64,000 nucleotides of DNA from Datisca glomerata. Taxonomy: Eukaryota > Streptophyta > Magnoliopsida > Cucurbitales > Datiscaceae. Both the position numbers and the translations under genes were made by a program. Below the pieces are notes generated by a model. It saw nothing but the letters and a program-made list of their open reading frames with translations, was not told the origin of the DNA and ran no database searches. The DNA lies in contig QANY01002976.1 of the NCBI GenBank assembly GCA_003255025.1, forward strand, positions 372,001 to 436,000. Reading direction: 5' to 3'. Shown here one piece after another: positions 51,870 to 63,300 of the stretch. Within the stretch, counting starts at the first letter, position 1; each line of letters begins with the position of its first letter.

Positions 51870-53720
51870 TTAGAGTTTCCTTTTAAAGTTGTGTTCTAAA
51901 GTTTAATATAAGATTTACACCCTTATAATTTAGCAATAAGGTTGCCCATACCTTTGTTTGAGCAATATCTCTTCTAACTTTTAGCCATATAGCATCAAGT
52001 GCTTCGTCAAGTGGTGATTTTACTTCAAACTTAAAGTTTCTAACAGGTCTAGAACATTTTCTTTCAAAGTCAAAAGTAACATGTTATGGTCAGACCTTAT
52101 ATTAGGTGGAATAAGAACCTCTAAGTGAGAAACAAATCATAAAAAGAGTAGTCATTTTACTTCAAGCTTAAAGTTTCTAACAGATTTAGGAAACTTTCTT
52201 TCAAGAGTAAAAAATAACATGATATGGTCGGACCTTATATTAGGAGGAATATGAACCTCTAAGTGAGAAAAAAAATCATAAAAAAGAGTCATTAATAAGT
52301 ACTCTATTCAACTTTTATTGGATAAAATTCTCACCTTGTCTCCCATTCCTTCAAGTAAAAAAATGCCCTTAGCATTAACATCCATTAAATCACAAGAATT
52401 AATAAAATCATTGAACTTCCTAGCTCTATTATAATCAAAATCATTTCTACTAGATTTCTCTTGACTACTTAGTAAATCATTAAGGTCTCCACCAATTAGC
52501 CATGGGTTTACTATCCAAGTCTGACAGTTCCATACTAAAATACTTATTGACTCTGGATGGCTTATTAGAGCAAGCCATCATAACCCCCACCATCAGAAAT
52601 AGTTTTGGAATCCAAATCCACATGTATCAAGATTTCTGGTAAATCCAAATCTTAATAGAATCCTCATTTTCAATTCTAGGTCTTTATCTCTAGTTGATTT
52701 CCCACTATCAGAAGTAACCTTAGACTGAAGTTTACTCTTGCTACCACCAATTTTCAAATCTCTTAGTCTTTTATCCTTAGGAGAAGAAAATATAAAACTT
52801 TCTTGATTAGGTAAACATAAACTAGTACCTGATAATCATGTATCATTTAGGAACAATAAAGATCTTACCAGATGAGTATCCTAGGTTACCCTTAGATGCT
52901 CTATCCTGATCTTCTGATCTTATAATTTGAGTTTCGTGTCTGTTCACACCAATCACTTAAAAAGTCTTGATCTTGACTCTATTGTAGCCTGCCACCTGAG
53001 TCTAGAACACTTCCACTGCCACGTTTGTCCTTTGCTTAAAACATCTTAACTTGTGTAGGTATTTCAAGGTTTGCTTCAGCCCTTAATCATTACCCAAATA
53101 AATATTCCTCTCCCTTTTTCATATCCTTTTTTTAAAGTTGTGAAAGCCTCTCATATTTGTATTCTATCCAAATAGTAGCTTTATCTCACGCTTAACATAT
53201 ACACCAGGTATTAAAGAACATTTTATATAAAAAGGTCCGAGCCCTGACAGATCTTACAAGAGTTCCATTTAAAGTACTCATCTATTTCCATTCTATTGCC
53301 CACCTTTGATGCCAGCCTTTTCGCAATCAATATTGTCACCCAATCTGGACGTAAATCCTAAATTTGCAACCAAATAGGGCATTTATCAAAATTAATTTCA
53401 GCCACTTGAGACCCAGCCTCAAACATTTTGAAAACTAACAAGCTTCCATTGAAACTTCATGCACTTTTAATCTCTATTCTCTTTGATATCTTTCTAGCTC
53501 TTAATTTTGAATAGAAAGATAGTTTTCTCCAAGACATTTATCTCCATACTCTTCCAATCCCCAGCTTTTCTTCAAGACACTTGTTATGATAATAATATTG
53601 AAACTTTTATCATTAGTTAGTACTCCTACTAACCATGTTTCTTGAATTTTCAGTTTTTCTTGAAGCAGATCATCGAGGTCAAGTAAATTATCAAATCCCT
53701 CACACAAAGCTTCCACACTG
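51870..53720 (-). pseudogene. LINE 2 of the same family, minus strand, ORF1 to ORF2 endonuclease
   Basis: Read downwards from 53716: MEALCEGFDNLLDLDDLLQE (start of ORF1), CPIWLQI then DLRPDWVTILIAKRL (DUF4283-type, cf. the same motif in LINE 1), then in ORF2 NPWLIGGDLNDLLSSQEKSS, RARKFNDFINSCDLMDV, EVHIPPNIRSDHIMLFF, and at the end EALDAIWLKVRRDIAQTKVW. Many stops. A block of about 120 bp is duplicated in tandem inside the endonuclease (52015-52140 and 52165-52290). It meets LINE 1 tail to tail at about 51870. Confidence 0.75.
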
Positions 53721-55493
53721 ATTAAAAGGAGGCAATAAAAAAATCACCAACTGAAAGAGAAAAGGCACAGACACTAGGCAATACCGAGAAGAAAAAACTT
53801 GGATGAAAAACTCAGATTTTGACCAAAAGAATTGAATGATACTAATGATACTGTTTCACTGAGGTTTGTAATTAAACAGGATAGTGACATAAAAACACTT
53901 TTGTCATTCTTGAAAAATTAAGAAAACTCTAAAGGAGACGTCAAAACCGGCTAACATGAAAACTGAAGAAACTTAATTCTATATCACCCTAACAGAGACA
54001 GACAAGAGAGATCATTAGCAAAATTAGAGTAGAAGAAAATAATTGAAACGACAAGAAACTTGGAATAAGAAGGTGAGAGACCAAATCGGAGAGAAACAAG
54101 AAAACGGGTAAGGGCCGAACTTGTACTTCTTTAGAGAGATCAAGGTAGTCTAGAGGAGGTGAATGATGACCTAGTCAGCGTCACAAAAGTTGAAATGGAA
54201 AAACATTGGGGGAGAACTGTAAAATTAGTCAATTTTCTAGTTTAAACTATAAAAATGATCAGAGTAAATAATTTATTTATCAAAATAACACAGGAATAAA
54301 CATAAATATTTTATACAAATCTTTGTAAATAAAGAATTTACTTTGATCATTTTCGGTTATTTTAATAAAAACAAATGACAGGAAAGTGTTTTTGAGTAAT
54401 TCCGAGGGAATGGGGATCACGAAGTCGGACCCCAAATTTTTATTTGCGTGGCTGTTTTTCTTTTTCACTTTTACTTTTTCCGTCCAATTTTTTGGTCAGT
54501 CAGAGATAGATGAATCAAGTTGAATTAAGAAATTCAAACATTTGATTTTGGAAGAGAATGAAATAGGGGCATGAATCAGTGTAAAACAAAAACAGATGAT
54601 AGTGTAGTTTCAATTGCTCAAAAGTCCCATAATTAGTAAAAAAAAGCAGGGTCCAAAAAATCGTTAATGTACTTCTCAGGTGTCTAGTCTTGGGAATTTT
54701 TCTGATTTCGGAACAAAATGCCGGACTTTCAAAATTAGAGTTATGGTGATTTCTTACATTTTATCCAATTAAAATTAATTATTTACATAGATCACGATTG
54801 ACCTATTGAATTTAGATTATAAATCCTATGAATTTGAATTTTTAATCTAAATCCAGTGTTTATTAAAAAAAGATTCAAAAGTTTGTGTGAGAACAATTTA
54901 AATTCAATTAAAAATGAGAGATTCAAAATCTAAATCTCTAATCCAACATAATTCAAATTTATAATAAACATAATATTACAAATCTTCAATAATCCAAATC
55001 CTTTGCCCAAAAATTTAGTAAATGTGCCCTTAGATTATGGAAATATTAAGGTTGTTAGTTGTAAGATATTTAAAAGCGCCAAAGAATTTAGTTGCAGTGC
55101 AAAAGTATATATATATTTGACATGTACAATTCCAAAGTAAATATTTGATAATTAAGTAGAGAGGAGAAAGTTAAGTATTTTTATAAGCAAAATTGCCCAA
55201 TCACAATAGATCATGTAAAAAAAATAAATCATAAAAAATGGTCACAAGTATTAAAAACATAAAAAATAAACACTACACGCGTCTCAGAATAAAAAAAATA
55301 CGCGCCCCAAAAAATTCCGGCGCCACCCGCATAAAACTACTTCTAACATCAATTTTTATATAATACATACAATATATATTAATATGTTTACAGTATACTT
55401 AATATATACGGTAAAAATTATATGAATTTTCTGAATACTACGCCTAATTTTGCTGGGCGCGGGAGTCTTGTTTTAAGGCGCCAATTTTTTTTT
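53721..55493. other. AT-rich intergenic sequence with one dispersed repeat
   Basis: No gene was recognised. It contains the second copy of the dispersed repeat (54211-54380) and a region of GC-rich words (CGCGTCTC, GGCGCCACCCGC at 55275-55330; GCGCGGGAG, GGCGCC at 55457-55487) about 180 bp apart, possibly the ends of a short element. Confidence 0.45.
54211..54380 (-). repeat. Dispersed non-coding repeat, copy 2 (inverted)
   Basis: Inverse of 15290-15490: GGGAGAACTGTAAAA, TCAATTTTCTAGTTTAAACT, RTAAATAATTTATTTATCAA, ACACAGGAATAAA. Internal inverted words (AATAATTTATTTATCAAAAT and TTTACTTTGATCATTTT) suggest it is a foldback-like short element. Confidence 0.5.
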
Positions 55494-55959
55494 AATGATC
55501 AAATCTCAGTGGCAATGTCTTCACTTCATTCTAAAAACCTGCATTAGGGGAAGCTAAAGTAGGAGACCAATGTCAAGGGGATGGTCTCCACTTTACCTCT
55601 CCAAAGCTAAAGTTAGTAAGGAGGTATATTAGAGCATAGTAGAGACTAAGTTGGGAGCTGTTTGTGTTTTTTATGCATACCTCAATGAATACCATTACAT
55701 CTCTTTATATAGAGTTATTTCAGGCAACTGGAATAGTTGGGGATTAAGTTTAGGGTTACTTCAAATGACCTAGGTGAGAGTGTGCCCGTAGTCTTCTCGA
55801 GTGACTTAGCTGAGTTGGGTTGCCTTTAATGACTTCATCGAGATTAAGTTTAAGGTCACCTCAAGTGACCTACGTGGAGGTGAGTTTGAGATCACCTCGA
55901 ATGAGTTCAAAGAGGATGATCTCGATTCACCTTAGTGACTTCGATGTGGTTGAGCTTGG

Positions 55960-56940
55960 TTATTTTAGAATGCTTAGGTGAAGGTGAACTTCCGGTCATT
56001 GGCGAGGAGGGGTCTTGGGTCACCTAAGGTGGCTTAGGTGGGGGAGAGCTTAAGGTCACTAGCGAGGATAGGCCTTGGGTCACCTAAGATGGCTTAGGTG
56101 AGGGTGATCTTGGGGTCACGGGCAATGATAAGCCTTGGGTCACATAAGGTGGCTTAGGTGAGACTGAGCTTGGGGTCACTGGTGAGGATGATCCTTGGGT
56201 CACCTAAGGTGGCTTAGGTGAGGATGAGCTTGGGGTCACCGGTGAGAATGAGCCTTTGGTCACCCAAGGTGGCTTAGGTGAGGGTGAGCTTCATATCACT
56301 TGCGAGGATGGTTCTCGAGTCATCTAAGGTGGCTAAAGTAAGGCTGCGCTTGGGATCATCGGTGAGGATGAGCTTGGGGTCACTACAAGTTACTTAAGTG
56401 AGGCTACGCTTAGGGTCACTGACAAGCATGAGCCTTGAGGTCACCGACAAGGATGATCCTCGGGTCACCTAAGGTGGCTTAGGTGAGGATGAGTTGGGGT
56501 TACTGGTGAGAATGAGCCTTGGGTCACCTAAGGTGTCTTAGTTGAGGGTGAGCTTGGGGTCACCGACAAGGATGAGCTTAGGGTAACCTAAGATGGCTTA
56601 GGTGAGGGTGAGCTCCAGGTCACCTACGAGGATGGACCTTAGGTCACCTAAGGTGGCTTAGGTGGGGCTGCGCTTGAGATCATTGGAGAAGATGATCCTA
56701 GGATCACCTTAGGTAGCTTAAGTGAAGCTACGCTTAGGGCCACCAATGAACATGAACTTTAGAGTCACCGGCGAGGATGATCCTTGGGTCATCTAAGGTG
56801 GCTTAGGTGACGGTGATTCTATGGTCACCTCTGATGAAATTGACGAGGGTAAGCTTGGAATCATCTCAAATGATTTCTTTAAGGTTGAGCCTAGAGTCAC
56901 CTTAAACAACTTAGGTGATAGTGTTATCACTTATGATAAA
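55960..56940 (-). repeat. 60-bp tandem array inside element C
   Basis: The plus strand unit is close to GGTGAGGGTGAGCTTGGGGT, CACCGGTGAGGATGAGCCTT, GGGTCACCTAAGGTGGCTTA. The period is exactly 60 bp over at least six copies (56030-56340) and looser over roughly 14 in all. GGTCACC/GGTGACC-type words give each unit partial dyad symmetry. Degenerate single units extend to about 57320. No open frame spans it despite the multiple-of-three period. Confidence 0.9.
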
Positions 56941-57720
56941 TAGATAATGTTATCTTTCTCATGATGATTTGGTGGACTGTTTTCACCTTTTATACTTCTC
57001 ATACTATTTTTGTTTTAAGTTCATCTGAAAGGTCTCCCCAGTTTGGTTTGATGCGAACAAATTTTTGGCAATACTTGATGATGTCTTTGGAGAATGAGCT
57101 CAGGCACCTCAGTGACTTCTACAAATGAGCTTCGGGTTTCCTCAAATGGCGTCAAAAGATGAGTCTGGGGCCACCTTGGATGACTTTGGAACTGATGAGA
57201 ATAAGTTAATTCACTTAAACAAGATTCGGCCTAGGGGTCCTCCCATATGACCAATGCAAAATTAAGCATAGGGTTATCCCCTATGACTTAGGCAAGATTC
57301 AGCTTGAGGGTCATACGTGTGACTTAGGTACATTTTAGAAGATGATGATGTAAATATTTCATTTCGGGTGAGCTCTGGGATTGGGATGAGCTGTGATATT
57401 CTTCTCGTGACCACATGCCTTTCAAAGCAAGTAGTCCTCTCAAGTGGTTAGATCATAAAGCTTATCCGTTTTCCCACAGACAATGCCAATTGTTGGTCAA
57501 ATCTCAGAGACGAGACTACGCCAGTAATGTCTTCACTTCACTCACAAAACATGTAATGGCGGAAGGTAAAATAGGAGACCAAGGTGAATGGGGCAGTCTT
57601 CTTTTTACTTCTCTGAAGCTTAAGTTAGCAAGGGGGTAGGTGAGAGCGAAGTAGAGACTAAGTTGGGAGTTGTTTTCATTTTTTTTTCATACCTCAATGA
57701 ATGTCGTTACCTCTTTTTAT

Positions 57721-58673
57721 TGAACCATCGATAAAGTTTAAAAGTCTTTTTCAAATTGAACCATCGATAAAGTTTTTTTACATATTAAAACCAAATTGAA
57801 CCAGCATTGGTGTATAAACCGAGCCAGAATGAACCGTGAAAAATGGTCCGGCGCAGGGCTGTTTTGCGGATTGCCCTAAACTGCGAGAAAAAAAACTTCT
57901 TTTCGTCTAGCATTTCTTAGCTACCAAACAATGAAGTGAATTAGAAAAAAGGAAATGGAAACATCAGGAAACCAGAACAAAGAAATGTTTTAACTGAAAA
58001 TGGGGAACCACATCTCTAGTACTAATAAGCAGCTCAAAGAGAAAAATAGGAAACCTAAGAATAAACACTAAAACTTTACCAACTAAATCCCAGCTTCAAG
58101 CTTCAAGTAAATAAATGAAAATACAAAACATGTCCCAACAAAAATGGTAGATCCACCTTCAGTAAACCCAAAACAAATTAAACAAAACAAACATAATAAA
58201 TGGTCATAAACACTTCAAGCATATGGAGTGAAAACTGGGTGAAGGAAAAAAAGCCAAAAGGGCCTGAGGGCAAAGCCACATATCTTTGCGACGATAAGGA
58301 AGAAACTATGACGACCCACGAGGATGAGCTACTACAACGAGTTAGGAGCTGCACGATGACAGATCTACTAAGAGGATGATGGATTTGCATGGTATATGTG
58401 GTGAGTTGTGACTGTCGACTACTATGAAGGAGTAGAGAGAGCACCAACTACCGACTACGATGAAGGATGCGATAGAGAGAGAGAGAAAGAGAGAGAGAGA
58501 GCGGGAGACGTATGGAATGAAAAATAATAGGTAGGGTTAAGAATGACATTTTATACGAGGAGTTCGGTTCCTTCAGTTTGGTTCGATTTGAGGGTGAAAT
58601 CAGCAACCAAAACGAACCAAGGTTCAATTTGGGTCGTTTTGGTTTTATCGGTTCCGTCGGCTTTACACCCATA
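57721..58673. mobile_element. 953-bp element in the LTR of element C, 9-bp target duplication
   Basis: TCTTTTTAT is found exactly at 57712-57720 and 58674-58682, and the uninterrupted LTR copy at about 55697-55712 reads CATCTCTTTATATAG there. Both ends are rich in AAATTGAACC / GGTTCAATTT and ACCGATAAA / TTTATCGGTT words in inverted orientation. The 9-bp duplication favours a Mutator-like element; an 8-bp duplication (hAT) cannot be excluded. Interior: no transposase, a (GA)n run at 58471-58500 and a mixed-composition segment (58240-58440) that might be captured DNA. Confidence 0.65.
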
Positions 58674-58743
58674 TCTTTTTATATAGTGATATTTCAGGCA
58701 GCTAGAGTAGCTAGGGCAGGGCAGCCTCAGGTACGGGCTATAA

Positions 58744-60594
58744 TGTTAGAATTGTGTCATGAAGTAGGGCGTAATAACTATTTATGAGTATTCAATTATT
58801 TCTTTGACATTTATGTATTGCTGAATTTTATGAATAAATGAAAGTCTTCCTTTAGGTAAAGTGTGTTTGTAATTTACTTAAATCTTGAAACTATTATGAA
58901 TGTAAGAAGAGTAAAGACAAAGGGGTCTTCCAGACAAATTCTTCTGAAATAGTTCAGAATGTTATTCGCAGTTTTAGGATCGACTGAGCAACCGAGTCTG
59001 ATTATGACTGTTAGATAGAACCAAAGGATGCCAGTATTTCGGCATGGGAGTGGAGACAAAACGGTTGACCTAGACATGTTATGGAACATGTTGAATAGAC
59101 CAGTAATAAATTAGTTTAAAGCAAAGTGGTTTATCTAGCTCTGAATCTAATTGTTACATCTTAAGAATATTTGTAATTACCTTAATCTTGAGGTGAATAC
59201 AAAACTTAACCTAGTTACTTGCGATATTTGATACACTAAATGAGTGAGTTCGAATTGTCGGACAATACCTCGGCTGTTAGGATCGTGATTCACATATGTT
59301 GTAGTTGTGTGATTCACATATATGAAATTCGTGGTAAAGATACAATAGCAACAATATCACCTTATATTTTATTGATAGGTGTGTGAATAAATAAATTGGG
59401 TTGTTAATCGATGATATGAGTCATTGAATAAGACATTGTAAATTGTACGAGACACTTACAGTACTATGTCTTCTTATTCATAGTCAATAAAGGAGTTAAA
59501 GAAATAATAAATAGAGTGATAAAATGATAATTTTACATCAAACTCTTGTTTCTGATATTCATGAAAGGTAACATCGTAAAATATTCTGTAGACCGTGAAA
59601 TAAAGATGATTATTTGCACCAACAGAATATGTAGTGTGCATGAATCGAGAGTTGATTCAGCATCGGACCTAAGTGGAATCGTACGATGTCAAGATTAAGT
59701 AGGTCGAGAATTTATGGAGATAAATTAGTCGGGTATTTAAATCTCATAACTTTATTCATGTGGGTCCATTCAGCCTAGGAGTAGCTCATAAGACATGAAT
59801 GAGAAACAACATCAATACACTTCCTGAACTCATATGTGATAGGTGTCATCATTAAATTAGTGAATGACGGAATTAATGTTCAAAGTTAATTATTTTGTTA
59901 TTTTTTAATTATTGGATAATTATTCAATAAACCAATAAATTAAATAATTGATAGGGATCAAGTTAATTTATCAATTTGAATTGATGAATTCAAACACAGT
60001 ATTGGCTTTAAGAGAGATGTAAAAGTCTCAGAGAGTAGTGCAGTGAGATGGTGAATTTCAGTAATTTATAATATAGGAGTATATGTGTAAATTTTATAAG
60101 TATTATATAAGGGATTGCAATAGGGTTGCATCCTTAACCTAATCACAGTGTGTGATTATTCAGATCAAGAAAAAGATTTTCTCTCTCCCGCACCCTTGTT
60201 GTCACTGAAACCATAGTGAGGAAGAAGATAATTATTTTTTCTTCCTCAGTTGTTTAGAGAGGCCACACTCTATTCCTGACAATATCCTTGCGAGACATAC
60301 TTCTGAATCCTACAAGTGGTTAGTGGTGTGAAGGTCATTGGAAGTTCTGTGAATCTCAAGAACAAGGAACACGAGATAATAAATTGGATCCCGCCAATTC
60401 AGAAATTCTCCATTGCAAAAAAATGTGAAAATGATTTCTATCTCTTCTCGATACATTTATCTAAATATGTATTATCGGTATATGATTTTATATTTAATAT
60501 GATTAGATATTTATTTTGAAATTTTTTTGATATTTCGTCCACGAATCGTTCGTGGTTCATTAATTTTCTTCAATTTTTAAACCCCGATCCTACA
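58744..60594 (+). repeat. Left LTR of the Ty1/copia element (probable limits)
   Basis: The right limit is set by the primer-site remnant at 60595-60612 (TTCGTATTAGATCCTTGGG versus TTGGTATCAGAGCCTTGGG). The left limit is the TGTTAGAATTGTGTCATGAA at 58744, a typical copia LTR start. The 3' third contains TATTATATAAGGGATTGCAA (TATA box and leader, about 60100). The second LTR lies outside the window, so the length of about 1.85 kb cannot be confirmed. Confidence 0.5.
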
Positions 60595-60974
60595 ATTCGT
60601 ATTAGATCCTTGGGTTATTGATTATACATATTTAGTGATTAAACGTATGTATGGATGTATATTGTGATATTTGCACATTTTTTTGTGGTTCATTCAAAAC
60701 ATGTTTGAATGTGTTTTATGAATGGATCCTAATCGATTGGCTCTAGGTGTTTATTTTTAATTTTAGAATTGATGTACGCCGAAATTGAGATATAGGATTT
60801 GATGTAATTTAATTTTTACAAAATTTGTGTCTTTAAATTCCATGTAAATCCATCATTGCAAGAAAAGTCGTTGTTTGTCGTTGCCACTGCTTGCGGCCGC
60901 ACGGCGCCTTGGCCTGCTGCCTCAGGCTTCCGCACGCCGCTACTCTCCAACGCCACTCACCTCCGTATGTTTCC

Positions 60975-61205
60975 TAATTATGGTTTAGGAAACCATAGAG
61001 TTTAGAAACCTTGAGGTTTTGAAAACTTTTGGGTTTATGAAATCTTGGGGTTTTAGAAACATTTGGGTTTAGAAAATCTTGGGGTCTTGGGAACTTTTAG
61101 GTTTGGGAAACCTTGAGGTTTTGAAATTTTTTGACTTTGGGAAACCTTGAGGTTTTGATAACTTGTGGGTTTAGGAAACCTTAGGATTTGGGAAACCCTA
61201 GTGTG
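60975..61205 (+). repeat. Degenerate tandem repeats in the copia leader
   Basis: Alternating words GGTTTRGGAAACCTTGAGG and TTTTGAAAACTTTTGG recur about five times with a period near 38-42 bp. GGTTTAGGAAACC-type words are partly palindromic. Just upstream (60890-60960) is a GC-rich island (GCGGCCGCACGGCGCC). Not coding. Confidence 0.7.
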
Positions 61206-62510
61206 GACGAGACGATGTTATACCTTTGGCTGGCATGGACCGACCAAGCCTTTTGAAATGTTGGACTGAGCAAGGGTTGCTTGCCCCAAATAATTTGCAG
61301 GGATTTGGAATTTGATTCCAATCACAAATCAGTCCCTAAAAATTATTTTTATTTAATTCGGTAATTTTTCAACACTAATCTATTAGAATTTATTTTATAA
61401 ATTATTTTTAAGAATAAACCAATTGATTAATTTACTTGATAATTTATTTATCAAAGTAAAAATTGTCAGAAAATTAAATTTTAAAATAAAATTTGAATTT
61501 TGAGAATGAGATTGGACCATTGTAAAGAGTTACTAAGAAGTCAGACTTCTTGAAGGAGAAGAAGACAACTACAGAAGTCATGAAGACTAGTATTCATATT
61601 ATTTTAATGTATTTATTATTCTTTTTATGGGTTGTAATTAGAAATGAGCTTTAGAGAGGTTAATTTTGAATGCATGATTTATTATTAATCTCGTATCATC
61701 ACATAACATAGCCTATAGAATAGAGATATACCAATATCAAAATGTCATGTAAGATGTACATGCATCATTATAGTCAAATTTATAATGAGTTATAACATAA
61801 ATACAATGTGAATTTTGTAAAAGTTATAATTTTTTGAATTGTGATGTTATAAAGGTTTATAATTTTCAAAACTTGCTTATAAAGAGATGCTTTTTGAAAA
61901 AGCAAAGAAGAGTTCATTTTTCCAAAAACTATTGGAGAGTCATTTACATTGAAATGTTCCCAAAGTCCCAACGCAAACTTGGTCATGGCACGAGGAATGG
62001 TTTAGAGCCACCCTAGTGTTCCACTCTTCAGTGAGAGAAACTTGGGAATTGTGTTTCTTTGAGTCATCGAGTTGCTTGAGAAGCTAAAATTTATAAAGGA
62101 AGTGGTGAGGCAAGACCGTTCCTAGACTGATTGTTAGTTCGTAGCAACATTTAAATGTGATGCATTGGTTAAACACTTAGACTAAAGCACATTAGAATCT
62201 CCCACAAGAGCTAGTCAATGGTGCCAAAGTGACCAAAATCAATGGGGGTTGGTTAAGCTAAATGTTATAACATCTTCAGAAGCATTAATCAAACGAGAAG
62301 AGTCTCGATGCGATAAGTGGTAGCTTGAGCGTTGTCCTTAGATGAGACAAGTTATCGTTGTTGATCCTAACATCATGTAAGAAATATTTTTTATTGGGTT
62401 TTTTAATATTTAATTATTTTCATCATGCATCATACTTTCCTAAATGATTGAGTAATTATTTACACCACTTTATTTATTTTTTCAATAATCATGTCATTAT
62501 CCCTACTCTC
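61206..62510. other. Copia leader or inserted sequence, no gene seen
   Basis: AT-rich, with no protein motif on either strand. Since copia gag normally starts soon after the primer site, part of 60650-62500 may be an insertion, but no terminal repeats were recognised. Confidence 0.4.
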
Positions 62511-62514
62511 AACG

Positions 62515-63300
62515 ATCTAAAATGCAAATAAACTTACTGGTTAAAATTACGTGGTTTGAAAATGTAATCTTGATATTGTATTGACAGCAAAAAAATATAA
62601 GTTCGTGCTCACCATCCCTTGTCCCCTTGAGCTTATTGCTGAATAGGCTCAAGAGAAAAATGATGTTTATTCTTCTTCTTTGCGTTCTGATAAGATTGCT
62701 AGGTGTTACATATTGGCATCTATTAGTAATGTGTTGCAACAACAACATCAGAACATGGAAACCGTCGCTGATATGATGTTGGCAGGTTTTACATCTTGTG
62801 CGAAACTTCATGAACTATCGGATGAAACCGGGAACTCCTGTCAGAGAACACATGATATTGATCATAAGTTATCTAAATGAGATGGAGATCATGGGTGCTG
62901 AGGTAAATGGCGAGACTCAAGTTGATATGACCTTGACACTCTACCATACACTTTTGAAAACTTTAAACTTAAGTATTCGATGAATAAGATGTGGTACTCG
63001 CTTTCGGAGCTTATGAAGGAGTTGCAAGCTACTAGGACCCTGTTTTTGAACGGCAAGAAGAAGAATGGTGAGACAAACTTTACTGAAAGTAATCCTTCCA
63101 CCTCTGGCGCCAAAAAGAAACACAAGAGTGGTCCAAAGAAAGCTACGAAGCAGAACTCAAAAGCTGCAAAAGGTAAGGGCACTGCAAAAGTAGACAAGTT
63201 GAAAGACAAGTGTCATCATTGTGGAGCCACTGACCATTGAAAATGCAACTGCTCGAATTATCTCAAGGGGTTGAAGCCCAAAGGTACATTACTTTTTACT
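62515..63300 (+). pseudogene. gag of the copia element, broken
   Basis: Pieces in changing frames: NYVVWKCNLDIVLTAKKYKF, ARCYILASISNVLQQQHQNM, METVADMML, PGTPVREHMILIISYLNEME, MGAEVNGETQVDM, NKMWYSLSELMKELQA, a Lys-rich linker and the knuckle CHHCGATDH.KCNC with a stop in place of Trp. All are characteristic of plant Ty1/copia gag (UBN2 family). At least three frame changes and two stops. Confidence 0.85.

Larger units (their letters stand above)
55494..58743 (-). mobile_element. Non-autonomous LTR element C, minus orientation, with tandem array
   Basis: A direct repeat of about 230-250 bp occurs at 55494-55742 and at 57494-57720 continued at 58683-58743. It starts TGRTCAAATCTCAG and contains AGTAGAGACTAAGTTGGGAG, CATACCTCAATGAAT and a TTTATATAG box. 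Just before the second copy the plus strand has TTTTCCCACAGACAATGCCA, whose complement TGGCATTGTCTGTGGGAAAA is a gypsy primer-site region. The element therefore points to the minus strand with its 5' LTR on the right. Between the copies there is only tandem-repeat-derived sequence and no pol motif. The outer LTR limits are not resolved. Confidence 0.6.

Noticed and set aside
55960..56940. Repeat protein encoded by the 60-bp array (20-residue period)
   Set aside because: Although the period is a multiple of three, all frames on both strands contain stops within a few units.
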